A stretch of 64,000 nucleotides of DNA from Cetobacterium sp. ZOR0034. Its GTDB lineage: Bacteria > Fusobacteriota > Fusobacteriia > Fusobacteriales > Fusobacteriaceae. This document shows, piece by piece, positions 63,743-64,000 of the stretch. The position numbers and the translations under genes were made by a program. Under the pieces are notes generated by a model that worked only from the letters and a program-made list of their open reading frames with translations, was not told the origin of the DNA and did no database searches. The stretch spans positions 1 through 64,000 of the forward strand of contig NZ_JTLI01000049.1 of NCBI RefSeq assembly GCF_000799075.1. The letters are read 5' to 3'. Position 1 is the first letter of the stretch, and every line of letters begins with the position of its first letter.

Positions 63743-64000
63743 TTATCTTCTAACTATAACTGCTCTATCAGTAGATTTTTTCTCAATTGAATAGTCTAAA
63801 TATTCATAAAAAGCTTTTACTTTTACACTTTCGCTATAACTTCCCGAACTAACTGTAGGAACAGTTGAATGGATAACTCCTTCTAATTTTATTTTTTCTT
63901 TTACTTTTTCTTTAGTTGGAATAAAACTAACTCTTTCAACTTCATTTCCTTTTTCTTTAACTCTCTCAACATAAATGCCTTTATTTAAACTTTCTAGGCT
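63743..64000 (-). CDS. Pilin-like subunit, 3' part only (runs off the window)
   Basis: The last 85 codons of a minus-strand frame that is open to the window edge; TAA at 63743-63745, 19 bases before usher 2. The end of the product, TVPTVSSGSYSESVKVKAFY, resembles the closing strand of spore-coat-U/fimbrial subunits (G-x-Y-x-D/E-x-V-x-V). The N-terminus, signal peptide and start lie outside the window. It is likely the fibre subunit or adhesin of the second usher system. Confidence 0.6.
   Translation of the reverse strand, partial: SLESLNKGIYVERVKEKGNEVERVSFIPTKEKVKEKIKLEGVIHSTVPTVSSGSYSESVKVKAFYEYLDYSIEKKSTDRAVIVRR

Noticed and set aside
1-64000. CRISPR array, insertion sequence, prophage or integrase
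   Set aside because: No regularly spaced identical repeats, transposase, integrase or phage genes were found on either strand.

Overview
The window is strongly AT-rich. AGA is the usual arginine codon and Shine-Dalgarno sites are strong (AGGAGG/GGGGAG). It carries asrABC, class I c-di-GMP riboswitches, HD-GYP and GGDEF proteins and many outer-membrane and lipoprotein genes. This suggests a Gram-negative anaerobe of the Fusobacteriota (Fusobacterium/Cetobacterium-like). That placement is inference from gene content and style; no rRNA or other decisive marker is present.

Left part (1-25 kb) is housekeeping and redox: a tRNA-Pro, an OmpA-type lipoprotein, an FMN-binding protein with a 5'-nucleotidase lipoprotein, and an anaerobic sulfite reductase operon asrABC that continues into a YeiH-type transporter and two small membrane proteins. 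Then come a pseudouridine synthase, a dicarboxylate/amino-acid symporter, gap-pgk flanked by an HD-GYP protein and a GGDEF protein that share the same double periplasmic-sensor design, manA with a PTS-type regulator, yibE/F with a second nucleotidase, an unrecorded 49-aa gene, and a HutD-family gene.

Middle part (25-45 kb) is one surface locus on the minus strand: a 5255-residue protein of about 34 DUF11-type repeats, a 1238-residue outer-membrane barrel protein whose ATG follows the giant gene's stop codon directly, and a small secreted protein that resembles a pilin.

Right part (45-64 kb) holds a divergent chaperone-usher type pilus operon: chaperone, pilin, second chaperone, usher, two small secreted proteins, 1456-aa probable tip adhesin. 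Next to it lie three MtlR/Mga-like regulators and a second usher operon (partial pilin-like gene, usher, TlpA-like thioredoxin). Two class I c-di-GMP (GEMM) riboswitches with terminators sit on the minus strand: one directly ahead of the pilus operon, the other ahead of one regulator gene. The most interesting reading is a c-di-GMP-controlled, cysteine-free chaperone-usher adhesion system beside a giant repeat adhesin and its probable outer-membrane partner. Several start codons were moved to fit the visible ribosome binding sites.
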